Virus record (IMG/VR): IMGVR_UViG_3300032268_000986
Coordinates: 110,259-174,258 of that record
Reading direction: 5' to 3' (one strand)
DNA from: a virus
Length of the DNA stretch: 64,000 nt
The position numbers were made by a program, and so were the translations under genes. Below the pieces are notes generated by a model, which was not told the DNA's origin, made no database searches, and was given only the letters and a program-made list of their open reading frames with translations. Shown here in pieces: positions 8,084 through 14,794 of this stretch (positions are counted from its first letter, which is position 1; each line of letters starts with the position of its first letter).

Positions 8084-8370
8084 GGAAAAATAGTATTGCC
8101 TTGCTGTAATAAAACCACAGTGAATTTTTCAGTTTTGAATTGGCTATTGAGCTTGCGAGCAAGATTCCTGGCATGGCCAGGATTGCTAAAACTGACTTTT
8201 TTATACTTGGGCCCTGGGTACTGCGTGAGCATGTTGGTGGTTTTTAAGTTAATGGGTTTGGAGTCGTAGAACACTGCCCACACACCTTCAGAGGCCAAGA
8301 CCTGTTCAGTCTTGTAGGTCTGTTTGTTGGTGTGTTCGATTAATATTTGCGGCTTGGGTCTACTCATCAT
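8080..8370 (-). CDS. Small basic phage protein (96 aa)
   Basis: A Lys-rich alpha/beta protein with a K-K-V-S-F-S-N-P-G-H-A-R-N-L-A-R-K-L-N segment. Two in-frame ATGs stand together; TAGGAG is better spaced for the second (8367), so the true length may be 95 aa. A TAAATA box lies further upstream. Function unknown; it precedes the glycosyltransferase-like gene with which it overlaps (ATGA). Confidence 0.55.
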   Translation of the reverse strand: MMSRPKPQILIEHTNKQTYKTEQVLASEGVWAVFYDSKPINLKTTNMLTQYPGPKYKKVSFSNPGHARNLARKLNSQFKTEKFTVVLLQQGNTIFP

Positions 8371-8394
8371 TAACTCCTAGTATTATTTATGTCA

Positions 8395-8616
8395 TTAACT
8401 AGGGTTTTTAAAACTACCACCATTGACCACAATGTCCAGGATTTCTTGTGATTCTTGCTGATGTGTTGGCTGGTGTACATTTTGCAAGGCCAACAGCAAT
8501 TTTGTAATGTCTGCATGCAGATCCTTGGCATCACGCAAGGTCATCACAAAGTCACGTTGACCACGTGCTTCATGTGATTTGATGGCATCTACAAACCGAT
8601 TGATGTGTAGGCTCAT
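8395..8616 (-). CDS. Small helical phage protein (73 aa)
   Basis: Predominantly helical with R-D-A-K-D-L-H-A-D-I-T-K-L-L-L-A-L in the centre and a V-V-N-G-G-S-F tail. It overlaps the stop of the BAX-inhibitor-like gene (ATGA). No family recognised; proteins of this shape often flank membrane or nucleotide-metabolism genes in T4-like phages. Confidence 0.55.
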   Translation of the reverse strand: MSLHINRFVDAIKSHEARGQRDFVMTLRDAKDLHADITKLLLALQNVHQPTHQQESQEILDIVVNGGSFKNPS

Positions 8617-9311
8617 TCTTTTCTTTCGCCAAACAACTGCAACAGATTCAAAAACAAGTTGATAAAGTCCATGTACAATGTCAATGCGCCGCGTACTTCT
8701 GCAGCCGCACTGGTCTCTACCGAGAGTTCTTCACGAATCTTTTGTGTGTCATAGGCAGTGAGTCCCAGAAAGATTATGATGGCCAGGGCTGAAATCACCA
8801 TCTGCATCACAGTTGAGCCAATAAAGATGTTCACGATGCTGGCAATCACAATGGCAATCAAGCCCACAAACAAGAACTTGCCCAGGCTGTCTAAACTCTG
8901 TTTGGTAAAGTAGCCATAGCCACTCATCACACCAAACAGGATGGCAGCACCCATGAACGCACTCACAATTGATCCCATGTTGAACACAGCAAAGATCATT
9001 GAAAAGCTCAAGCCCATCAGCGCGGCAAATCCCCACAGGCATAACTCTGCCACACGTTTGCTGGGATTATTGCCCAGCACATAACTGACACCAAAAATGG
9101 CGGCCAAGGGTGCAAAGATCACGATCCACTTTAGTACACCGGTAAAAAAGAACTGCAATAGTTCGGGTGTGGTGCCCACAAAGTAGCTGATCATCATTGA
9201 TATGATGACAGCAAAACTCATGTGTCCGTACACACGACCCATGGCCGAGTTGATTTCGCTTGCGCTGCGATAGTTTATCACGCTACCGTCTGTATAATTT
9301 GCACCAAACAT
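8613..9311 (-). CDS. BAX inhibitor-1 / YccA (TMBIM) family membrane protein
   Basis: A 232-residue protein with about seven hydrophobic helices from residue 30 to 215 and the family's I-N-x-x-M-x-x-V-Y-x-x-M-x-x-A start. It has an F-G-V-M-S-G-Y-G-Y-F-T loop, and A-L-A-I-I-I-F-L-G-L-T-A-Y-D-T-Q-K-I near the C-terminus, whose acidic pair is the family hallmark. Bacterial members sit in the inner membrane and conduct calcium or modulate membrane proteases such as FtsH. Phage copies are uncommon; a role in delaying membrane damage or tuning FtsH is possible. AAGGGG precedes the start. Confidence 0.88.
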   Translation of the reverse strand: MFGANYTDGSVINYRSASEINSAMGRVYGHMSFAVIISMMISYFVGTTPELLQFFFTGVLKWIVIFAPLAAIFGVSYVLGNNPSKRVAELCLWGFAALMGLSFSMIFAVFNMGSIVSAFMGAAILFGVMSGYGYFTKQSLDSLGKFLFVGLIAIVIASIVNIFIGSTVMQMVISALAIIIFLGLTAYDTQKIREELSVETSAAAEVRGALTLYMDFINLFLNLLQLFGERKE

Positions 9312-9314
9312 GAT

Positions 9315-9674
9315 TTACCCCTTAGTTAAAAATGTATTTAATACCGGCGCGGTCCAGCCCAGGGGCTTGAGAACTTTGCCATCTTCACGTTTGCGTACCT
9401 TGCCTGTTTCTGGATCAATCTTGGCAAAGTTGGTACGCATGACTTCTTTCCATGCACCTTCGGCATCGGCACCCATGCTGTGGATGGCACCAATTGTGAC
9501 CACCAAGATATCAATCAAGGCATCAAGATCACCTTCCATGGTGGTGCTCTCTTCAAGCTCTTTGACTTCCTCTTGTATTAGGTTGTAGTAAAGACGATAC
9601 TGGTCAATGTTTTCAACGTCTGTGGTTTGATCACAGGCCTTCATGAATTTTTCTTGATCTCTAAACGGATTCAT
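9315..9674 (-). CDS. MazG-like nucleotide pyrophosphohydrolase (119 aa)
   Basis: All-alpha NTP pyrophosphohydrolase fold: Q-E-E-V-K-E-L-E-E early, then a D-x-D-A-L-I-D-I-L-V-V helix supply the acidic Mg-binding ligands. The M-R-T-N-F-A-K-I-D and G-K-V-L-K-P-x-G-W ending is typical of phage members. Such enzymes hydrolyse non-canonical or selected (d)NTPs to monophosphates, here perhaps to steer nucleotide pools for modified DNA. AGAGG precedes the start, which lies inside the upstream gene's end. Confidence 0.82.
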   Translation of the reverse strand: MNPFRDQEKFMKACDQTTDVENIDQYRLYYNLIQEEVKELEESTTMEGDLDALIDILVVTIGAIHSMGADAEGAWKEVMRTNFAKIDPETGKVRKREDGKVLKPLGWTAPVLNTFLTKG

Positions 9675-10095
9675 AAATTTCCTCTTCTAAATAGCGTTTT
9701 AATTCTTTATCAGTGGGTTCTACACTGTAGTTCTGCTTGAAAAATATTTCATAGCTATCACTACCGTATTTGCCAATGCCATGTAACTTGGTGGCATCAT
9801 CCAAGTTCCATTCCAGGAAGTCTTGGGTCATACGGCACAGTCTTTCGTAACGTCGATTGACCATGCCTAGACTCCGTATCACATTCTTGACCTCTTGTTC
9901 CTTTTGATGTATCCAGAACGTGGATGGAGTTGGCCAGCGATCCATGAATATAGGGAATACTGTTTTAACTGGTTTACGTCCGGTTTGGTTCAGCATGATC
10001 ACGGCCACCATGTGTTGCCAGGCCGCTACCCGACCTTCGAGGCCTGCAGGCAACTGCTGTTGTACCATGAGATCATCGCGCAATGGATTTGTCAC
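9661..10095 (-). CDS. MBD4/EndoIII-like DNA glycosylase (144 aa)
   Basis: An HhH-GPD DNA glycosylase core: M-L-N-Q-T opening helix, L-H-G-I-G-K-Y-G-S-D-S-Y hairpin, then T-D-K-E-L-K-R-Y carrying the catalytic Asp position. The K-Y-G-x-D-S-Y pattern is closer to MBD4 thymine/uracil glycosylase than to EndoIII, and no Fe-S cysteine cluster follows. It would excise mismatched or deaminated bases. The GTG start at 10095 is supported by AAGGAG. The presence of such an enzyme in a phage with modified guanine is notable. Confidence 0.72.
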   Translation of the reverse strand: MTNPLRDDLMVQQQLPAGLEGRVAAWQHMVAVIMLNQTGRKPVKTVFPIFMDRWPTPSTFWIHQKEQEVKNVIRSLGMVNRRYERLCRMTQDFLEWNLDDATKLHGIGKYGSDSYEIFFKQNYSVEPTDKELKRYLEEEIYESV

Positions 10096-10525
10096 GAGCT
10101 TCTCCTTCGGTATGAAATGGGCCCTGGTACGGGTAACGTTGAAGTGAAATCAACTTGGGGTTTTGAACTGCTTTCCAGTTCTTGTGTTGTTTGACTATAT
10201 ACCAGCCTGCGGCATACCAGGACTTGGACTTGGAGTCACGAGTAAACAACGGCAAACGATGCTTGACGTCCCATAGTGGGTTGTAAACACGACCTGATAC
10301 TTGGTAACCGTGTACATGATTGACTGATTGTTTGACAGGCCGGTTGGCTTTTTCAAATTCAATATTGGCCGCTCGCCCGGCCATTTTGATGGTCTTGTAT
10401 CTAACCACTTGGTCTTGAATACGAACTACTACCCCATCGTCTTCGGCTTCAACTTGTCCAATCTTGCGATCGTCTTTTTTGAGAATCCAAAATCTGTTAG
10501 CTACCACTGGTAGTGCTTGAATCAT
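10073..10525 (-). CDS. Conserved phage hypothetical protein (150 aa)
   Basis: Basic beta-rich protein starting V-V-A-N-R-F-W-I-L-K, with V-H-G-Y-Q-V-S-G-R-V-Y-N-P-L-W-D-V in the middle and A-A-G-W-Y-I-V later. Similar proteins accompany replication genes in T4-like marine phages, but no function is established. GGAG lies 6 bases before the ATG. It overlaps the RNase H end by 29 bases and the glycosylase start by 23, so it is co-translated with DNA-processing genes. Confidence 0.6.
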   Translation of the reverse strand: MIQALPVVANRFWILKKDDRKIGQVEAEDDGVVVRIQDQVVRYKTIKMAGRAANIEFEKANRPVKQSVNHVHGYQVSGRVYNPLWDVKHRLPLFTRDSKSKSWYAAGWYIVKQHKNWKAVQNPKLISLQRYPYQGPFHTEGEARDKSIAR

Positions 10526-11555
10526 CTAATACTCCTTGATATGTTTTGTTGAGCCAGTGTCCAATGGTGTCGGCATGGTCACTGAGTTTGATTAAATCGT
10601 ATCGGCCACAGAACTTCATGAAGTGTGCGCCCACCATGCCGATGTCACGATGGCTGATTTGTTCACGTATTACTGAATCCACTGTGCGTTTGATGTCATC
10701 GGGCTGTGCAGTGAGATCAATCAACACACAATTGCGTTCATAATCTTCCAAGACCTTGTGTTCAGTCTGGTTATGGTCCAGCCAACGCTGAAGCATGAGA
10801 TTGTTCCAGGCATATCCTTTTCTGTCACGATCTTCAAACGCTTCTGTGAGTCCCACTTGATTTTTTGTGCCCTTGACTCGCACACCTGGATAGGCCGAGA
10901 ACACATTGTCACCGGGATCGCCGCGCATGCATTTCATGAACAGCACCCATTTCTGATAGTTGGCAGGAGTTTCAAAATCTGCATTGGCCTTGCCTACCTT
11001 GATCTTGCTGTTGCTTTCAATAGAGAATGCCAACTTGCGACCTTTGTCGTCAAACACGCCATCGGGTGTAAACAAGTGGTCATTGATGCCATTGAATAAT
11101 TGCACATTGGGCGCAACCAGTTGCACGAAATCAGAGTCACTGCTGACAATAACATGTTCATCTTGGGGGTGCAGGGCAATCCATCGAGCAATCAAATCAT
11201 CAGCTTCGGCGGTGGCACAACGGAGCACACTGCAATTTGTTTTGGTGGACAAATATTTAGTCAGCTCATCATAGGTCTCCCAAAACAGTTTGTCCTCTTC
11301 TGCTTCGGTTTCGCTCATGGTTTGTCGCGCCACTGTGCGATTTTTCTTGTAGGGCTCATAGTGATCTTTGCGCCAGCTGCGCCCCTCTAGACAGAAAACC
11401 ACGTGATCTGCACCAAATTTTCTAGCAACTTTGTTGGCGCTCATCATGGTCAGATGTATAGCAAAGCCCAATTTGGTCCATGTGTCACTGGCTCTGTGTG
11501 CCTGATGACGAGCACGGAAAAACATGTTACTAGTGTCAATCAGTAGATAGCGCAT
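10497..11555 (-). CDS. T4 RNase H-like 5'-3' exonuclease (FEN-1 superfamily)
   Basis: A 352-residue PIN/FEN-type nuclease that removes RNA primers and flaps during lagging-strand synthesis. The acidic metal site is visible as L-L-I-D-T-S near the start, then A-E-A-D-D-L-I-A-R, and S-S-D-S-D-F-V-Q-L. Helix-hairpin-helix-like M-R-G-D-P-G-D-N-V-F-S-A-Y-P-G-V follows. The length is near T4 Rnh (305 aa) with a slightly extended C-terminus. The start at 11555 lies in the end of the SGNH-like gene. Confidence 0.88.
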   Translation of the reverse strand: MRYLLIDTSNMFFRARHQAHRASDTWTKLGFAIHLTMMSANKVARKFGADHVVFCLEGRSWRKDHYEPYKKNRTVARQTMSETEAEEDKLFWETYDELTKYLSTKTNCSVLRCATAEADDLIARWIALHPQDEHVIVSSDSDFVQLVAPNVQLFNGINDHLFTPDGVFDDKGRKLAFSIESNSKIKVGKANADFETPANYQKWVLFMKCMRGDPGDNVFSAYPGVRVKGTKNQVGLTEAFEDRDRKGYAWNNLMLQRWLDHNQTEHKVLEDYERNCVLIDLTAQPDDIKRTVDSVIREQISHRDIGMVGAHFMKFCGRYDLIKLSDHADTIGHWLNKTYQGVLDDSSTTSGS

Positions 11556-12255
11556 TGTAGGTTACCAAGTTGTGTTTGTTGATGTATTGTAACAGATACT
11601 TGGACCAAAAGCAATGGCCTTTGGCATCAAAATGGTACCATTTTGTAGGCACATGCCCGTTTTGTTGTAAAATTGCATTGTAAGAACTAGATTGGGCATA
11701 TGGGTCTAGGTAACTAGCACCCCAATCGTGGCGATTTTGGATATCACTAAAGGTGCTGTGACCGCTGTAGAACAAGTGGGGTATATTTAGGTTTTGTAAT
11801 TCACAATGCAATTCCCAAATTTTTTCATGACATTCTTGAGTTTTGATTTCCCAATCTACGTCAATCACAAACTGTCGGTATTGCTGTTGCAGTTCTGCAG
11901 GTACCCAGTCCACGCCCGATGCATTGACCTGATACCAAGTTCCGCGGTGCAACCACTCTTCTCTTTCCCATGTGGTCCACTGTATGGCCATGAACACATT
12001 GTTTAGTTGATCGGGATTGTTGGCAATCCATTGTCTAGTGGTTCTGATGATACGATCGTTGCTGCTGGCCGATTCTGCATCACACCACAGTGTCATGCCA
12101 AGATCTTTGGACAACTGTGTACACCAACTGGCTGCTAGGTTCAGAGGATGCGGACTGCGGTCTATGCCAAGTTTCCCGTCATCCACAGCAAAGCAATCGG
12201 GCACCACTGCTTCAGCAGCCGCTGTGTGGCTGCAACCGTTGGCGTATAGTATCAT
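11536..12255 (-). CDS. SGNH-hydrolase-like phage protein, copy 1 (239 aa)
   Basis: Begins M-I-L-Y-A-N-G-C-S-H-T, matching block I of SGNH/GDSL hydrolases with Ser after G-C, and has A-S-S-N-D-R-I-I-R-T (Asn block) and a late H-F-D-A-K-G-H, the catalytic D-x-x-H block. Such enzymes hydrolyse or transfer acyl groups on sugars or lipids. It is a close paralogue of the next gene upstream, with which it is coupled by ATGA, so the pair arose by tandem duplication. Confidence 0.6.
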   Translation of the reverse strand: MILYANGCSHTAAAEAVVPDCFAVDDGKLGIDRSPHPLNLAASWCTQLSKDLGMTLWCDAESASSNDRIIRTTRQWIANNPDQLNNVFMAIQWTTWEREEWLHRGTWYQVNASGVDWVPAELQQQYRQFVIDVDWEIKTQECHEKIWELHCELQNLNIPHLFYSGHSTFSDIQNRHDWGASYLDPYAQSSSYNAILQQNGHVPTKWYHFDAKGHCFWSKYLLQYINKHNLVTYNALSTD

Positions 12256-12974
12256 GATTTTAAATTGTTTTCAATATATGGCTTCAATTCCCGAGCCCAG
12301 GCCAGATGTGCATCTTTTCCATAATGACCATCTTTGTCCGGTAAAAACCCACGAGATCGGCACCAAAGACAGAATTGATCAGTGCTGTCGTGTAGACCGT
12401 ATGGTTGATAGTAACTGTGACCCCAGTCATACTCTTCAAATCTTCCGTCCAAGCTGAACATTTGTGCAGTGTTGAAAAACAAATGTTTGACTGAATGTGC
12501 ATTTAGCCACTCATGAAATTTGATCAAGGTAGCATGATGTTGTTTCTGAATGTGATAGTAACCGGTTGAACTAACACTCCAATCAATCACCCATTGACGA
12601 TATTTTTCTTGCATGGCATACGGTAATTTTTCGTAGCCACTGGAGTTTATGGGCCACCAGTGTCCATGATTGTCTGCCCATTCTTCTCGTTCAAAGCTGG
12701 GCATGCCAATTAGCACAAACACCTTTCCTTGAGTTTGATAAACAAACTGCTTGGTAGTTCTAATTGCTCGAGCAATGCTGCCACCTGATCTAGCCTGGCA
12801 CACCAGGTCCATGCCCATGTCACGTGCCAGGACTGCGCCGTAACTGTGTGGTAGATTGTCTGGATGCGGTGCTTCGTCTATGTGATGGAACTGGTTATCA
12901 TTTGTAGTCATGCCGGCTGTGCTGCCTGTGCCATGCCCTAGACTGTGACTATCACCATTTACATACAATATCAT
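12252..12974 (-). CDS. SGNH-hydrolase-like phage protein, copy 2 (240 aa)
   Basis: M-I-L-Y-V-N-G-D-S-H-S is a canonical GDS block. R-S-G-G-S-I-A-R-A-I-R-T-T matches the second block, and D-K-D-G-H-Y-G-K-D-A-H gives the D-x-x-H triad end. It shares P-H-P-x-N-L, F-E-R-E-E-W and W-G-x-S-Y with the downstream copy. A role as an O-acetyl or acyl esterase/transferase on glycans would fit the surrounding sugar genes. ATGA overlap with the cytidylyltransferase gene upstream. Confidence 0.62.
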   Translation of the reverse strand: MILYVNGDSHSLGHGTGSTAGMTTNDNQFHHIDEAPHPDNLPHSYGAVLARDMGMDLVCQARSGGSIARAIRTTKQFVYQTQGKVFVLIGMPSFEREEWADNHGHWWPINSSGYEKLPYAMQEKYRQWVIDWSVSSTGYYHIQKQHHATLIKFHEWLNAHSVKHLFFNTAQMFSLDGRFEEYDWGHSYYQPYGLHDSTDQFCLWCRSRGFLPDKDGHYGKDAHLAWARELKPYIENNLKS

Positions 12975-13447
12975 CGTTGTAACAATACTTTTTCTGTTTC
13001 AGCAGCTACAACACGTTTGCGTAGGCTTGAACTGGAGAACGAGTGATCTCTGCCGTTGAATATAATCTCAATACCGCGATCATAACATTCGTCGCGTCCT
13101 GAAAAATCTTTGTTTTCATACTCTACTCCCAGTACCCGAACATCTAATGGAAGGATCAGGAGAAGGTCACGTAGATCTTGTTCGGTTTGATACACCACAA
13201 CCTCGTCTACATAACGGCATGCGGCCAACTGTATCTGTCGCTCAACAATGCTTTGTACCGGTCGGTTCTTGGTGCCAGGACGATCAATTGTGGGATCAGT
13301 TTGCAATCCACATATCAAGTAGTCGCAGTGATTTTTTGCTTCACTCAGCATGGCAATGTGGCCTGCATGCAGCATGTCAAATGTGGAGAAAGTGATACCA
13401 ATCTTTTTACCATCAGCTTTGAGTTGTTTGACATGGTTGAATATCAT
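12971..13447 (-). CDS. Cytidylyltransferase-like nucleotidyltransferase (158 aa)
   Basis: I-T-F-S-T-F-D-M-L-H-A-G-H-I is the HxGH nucleotide-binding motif; R-P-V-Q-S-I-V-E-R-Q matches the region after it, and a late S-S-S-L-R-K-R replaces the ISSTxIR-type motif. This is the glycerol-3-phosphate cytidylyltransferase / HldE C-domain family, which activates small phosphorylated alcohols or sugars as CDP/ADP derivatives. The start at 13447 has AGGAGC upstream; the longer reading overlaps the neighbour out of frame. It fits the sugar-activation role of the region. Confidence 0.8.
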   Translation of the reverse strand: MIFNHVKQLKADGKKIGITFSTFDMLHAGHIAMLSEAKNHCDYLICGLQTDPTIDRPGTKNRPVQSIVERQIQLAACRYVDEVVVYQTEQDLRDLLLILPLDVRVLGVEYENKDFSGRDECYDRGIEIIFNGRDHSFSSSSLRKRVVAAETEKVLLQR

Positions 13448-13872
13448 GATACTTCGCTCCTGCCATCTCCTATATCTCGAGTGCTTACATATATGCCAGA
13501 TTGACGCATGGCCTGTTCTTGTTCCCAGGTTTCCATCACTACGTGTCTGCACACATTTTGGAACCACCGATCCACAATGTCTGAATCAGTGTCTGTGGGC
13601 TTCATCATGTAACCGGACTTGACCAGGCGAGCAACAAACAATTCATTCCAGTCTAACTCAAAAGCACCCTGATGTAAATTTTCGGGATCCACATCAATTC
13701 TCAGTACCTGCACCCAAGGGTCTCCACGTTCGGTGGCCAATTGTTTTTCAGTCTTGACTGGATCTCGGGGCTTCTTGACAGGAGGTGCCGGCTGCGCATC
13801 AGGTTGGGGAGCAGCAGGTGCAGGGTTTACGTTGGCATTCTTACCAAACCATCCCTTGATTGATTCAAACAT
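13444..13872 (-). CDS. Conserved T4-like phage hypothetical protein (142 aa)
   Basis: N-terminal M-F-E-S-I-K-G-W-F-G-K amphipathic helix, a Pro/Ala-rich linker (residues 16-40), then Q-L-A-T-E-R-G-D-P-W-V-Q-V-L and F-E-L-D-W-N-x-x-F-V, a block I associate with conserved proteins of T4-like cyanophages. Function unknown. GGGGAAAATAA precedes the ATG, which overlaps the queE stop region, so it is co-expressed with queE. Confidence 0.68.
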   Translation of the reverse strand: MFESIKGWFGKNANVNPAPAAPQPDAQPAPPVKKPRDPVKTEKQLATERGDPWVQVLRIDVDPENLHQGAFELDWNELFVARLVKSGYMMKPTDTDSDIVDRWFQNVCRHVVMETWEQEQAMRQSGIYVSTRDIGDGRSEVS

Positions 13873-14760
13873 TTATTTTCCCCATCCATTGCCCCAGAGA
13901 TCCACATGCAATCTTGGGCTGTAGTTGTAGCCACGCTCCAGGGCCCAGTTAGCCACATTCACACGATTCTTCTCATAAGGCACAGCTACGCCGCCCTGGG
14001 GCATGACAAAAACTTTACCTTTGAATCCTGCCTCACGATACTCAGACACAGCCTGATCAACTTCTTCAAAGTGTGCCGCACTGTCAACAACAAACTTGAG
14101 ATACACTGTGCCAACCCACTCATAGTCCACGACAATCTTGGGTCGGATGGCGTCTGCCCATGATTCGCCACTGGCACTCAACTTTGGACTCACACTGAAT
14201 GTGAGTGCTGCCGGTGTTCTTTTTTGCGCCAAGGAGTTGTGTTTGCTGTTCAAGGTCCAGTTCAACAAGTATTGTCTAAACGCAGGTTGTAGTTCCTGAG
14301 TGCCATTGGTTTCAAATGTTAAATTTTGCAAATTCAACATGTCAGGATGTGACAGCAATTCTTCATACGCACGTTGCCAACCCAGCAACGGCTCACCACC
14401 CGTGATCACAAGATGTACATCGTTACCATTGCGTTGTAACCATGTATGATTGGGAGTAAGCGCCAACATGCGCTCTACTACTTCACCAGTATTATAATTG
14501 GGACTTAGATGTTTGTAAGCCGGATGCCATGATGCATAGCTGTCACATCCGGTTTCTACCAGGGGTAGATCTTCAAACCGATTATACATGTGAACAACTT
14601 CGGCCACTTCATCTGCACCAGTGGATCGTTCTCCAGGTTTGCATCCAAACCCTGCACAGGTAAAGTTACATCCAAATGTTCTCAAAAACACACTGGGCAC
14701 GCCAACAAATCGGCCTTCGCCCTGTGCAGAATAAAATAGTTCGCTGATTTTTAATTTCAT
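13873..14760 (-). CDS. queE: 7-carboxy-7-deazaguanine synthase QueE
   Basis: Radical SAM enzyme converting 6-carboxy-tetrahydropterin to 7-carboxy-7-deazaguanine. It opens with F-Y-S-A-Q-G-E-G-R-F-V-G-V-P-S-V-F-L-R, the QueE signature, and later shows V-I-T-G-G-E-P-L-L and F-E-T-N-G-T. The cluster Cys spacing is unusual: C31-x3-C35-x4-C40, with another at C72 in T-G-C-D-S-Y. Bacterial enzymes use C-x3-C-x2-C or C-x14-C-x2-C. Length (295 aa) exceeds the usual 210-250. It has its own promoter at 14766-14794 and no Shine-Dalgarno. Confidence 0.9.
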   Translation of the reverse strand: MKLKISELFYSAQGEGRFVGVPSVFLRTFGCNFTCAGFGCKPGERSTGADEVAEVVHMYNRFEDLPLVETGCDSYASWHPAYKHLSPNYNTGEVVERMLALTPNHTWLQRNGNDVHLVITGGEPLLGWQRAYEELLSHPDMLNLQNLTFETNGTQELQPAFRQYLLNWTLNSKHNSLAQKRTPAALTFSVSPKLSASGESWADAIRPKIVVDYEWVGTVYLKFVVDSAAHFEEVDQAVSEYREAGFKGKVFVMPQGGVAVPYEKNRVNVANWALERGYNYSPRLHVDLWGNGWGK

Positions 14761-14765
14761 ACTGT

Positions 14766-14794
14766 ATTGTACAATAAATTTAATGTCAAGTCAA
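14766..14794 (-). promoter_or_regulatory. Sigma70-type promoter of queE
   Basis: TTGACT (14789-14794), 17-base spacer, TACAAT (14766-14771) on the minus strand. The -10 ends 5 bases before the queE ATG, and the promoter lies partly inside the 3' end of the upstream radical SAM gene. Confidence 0.7.
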
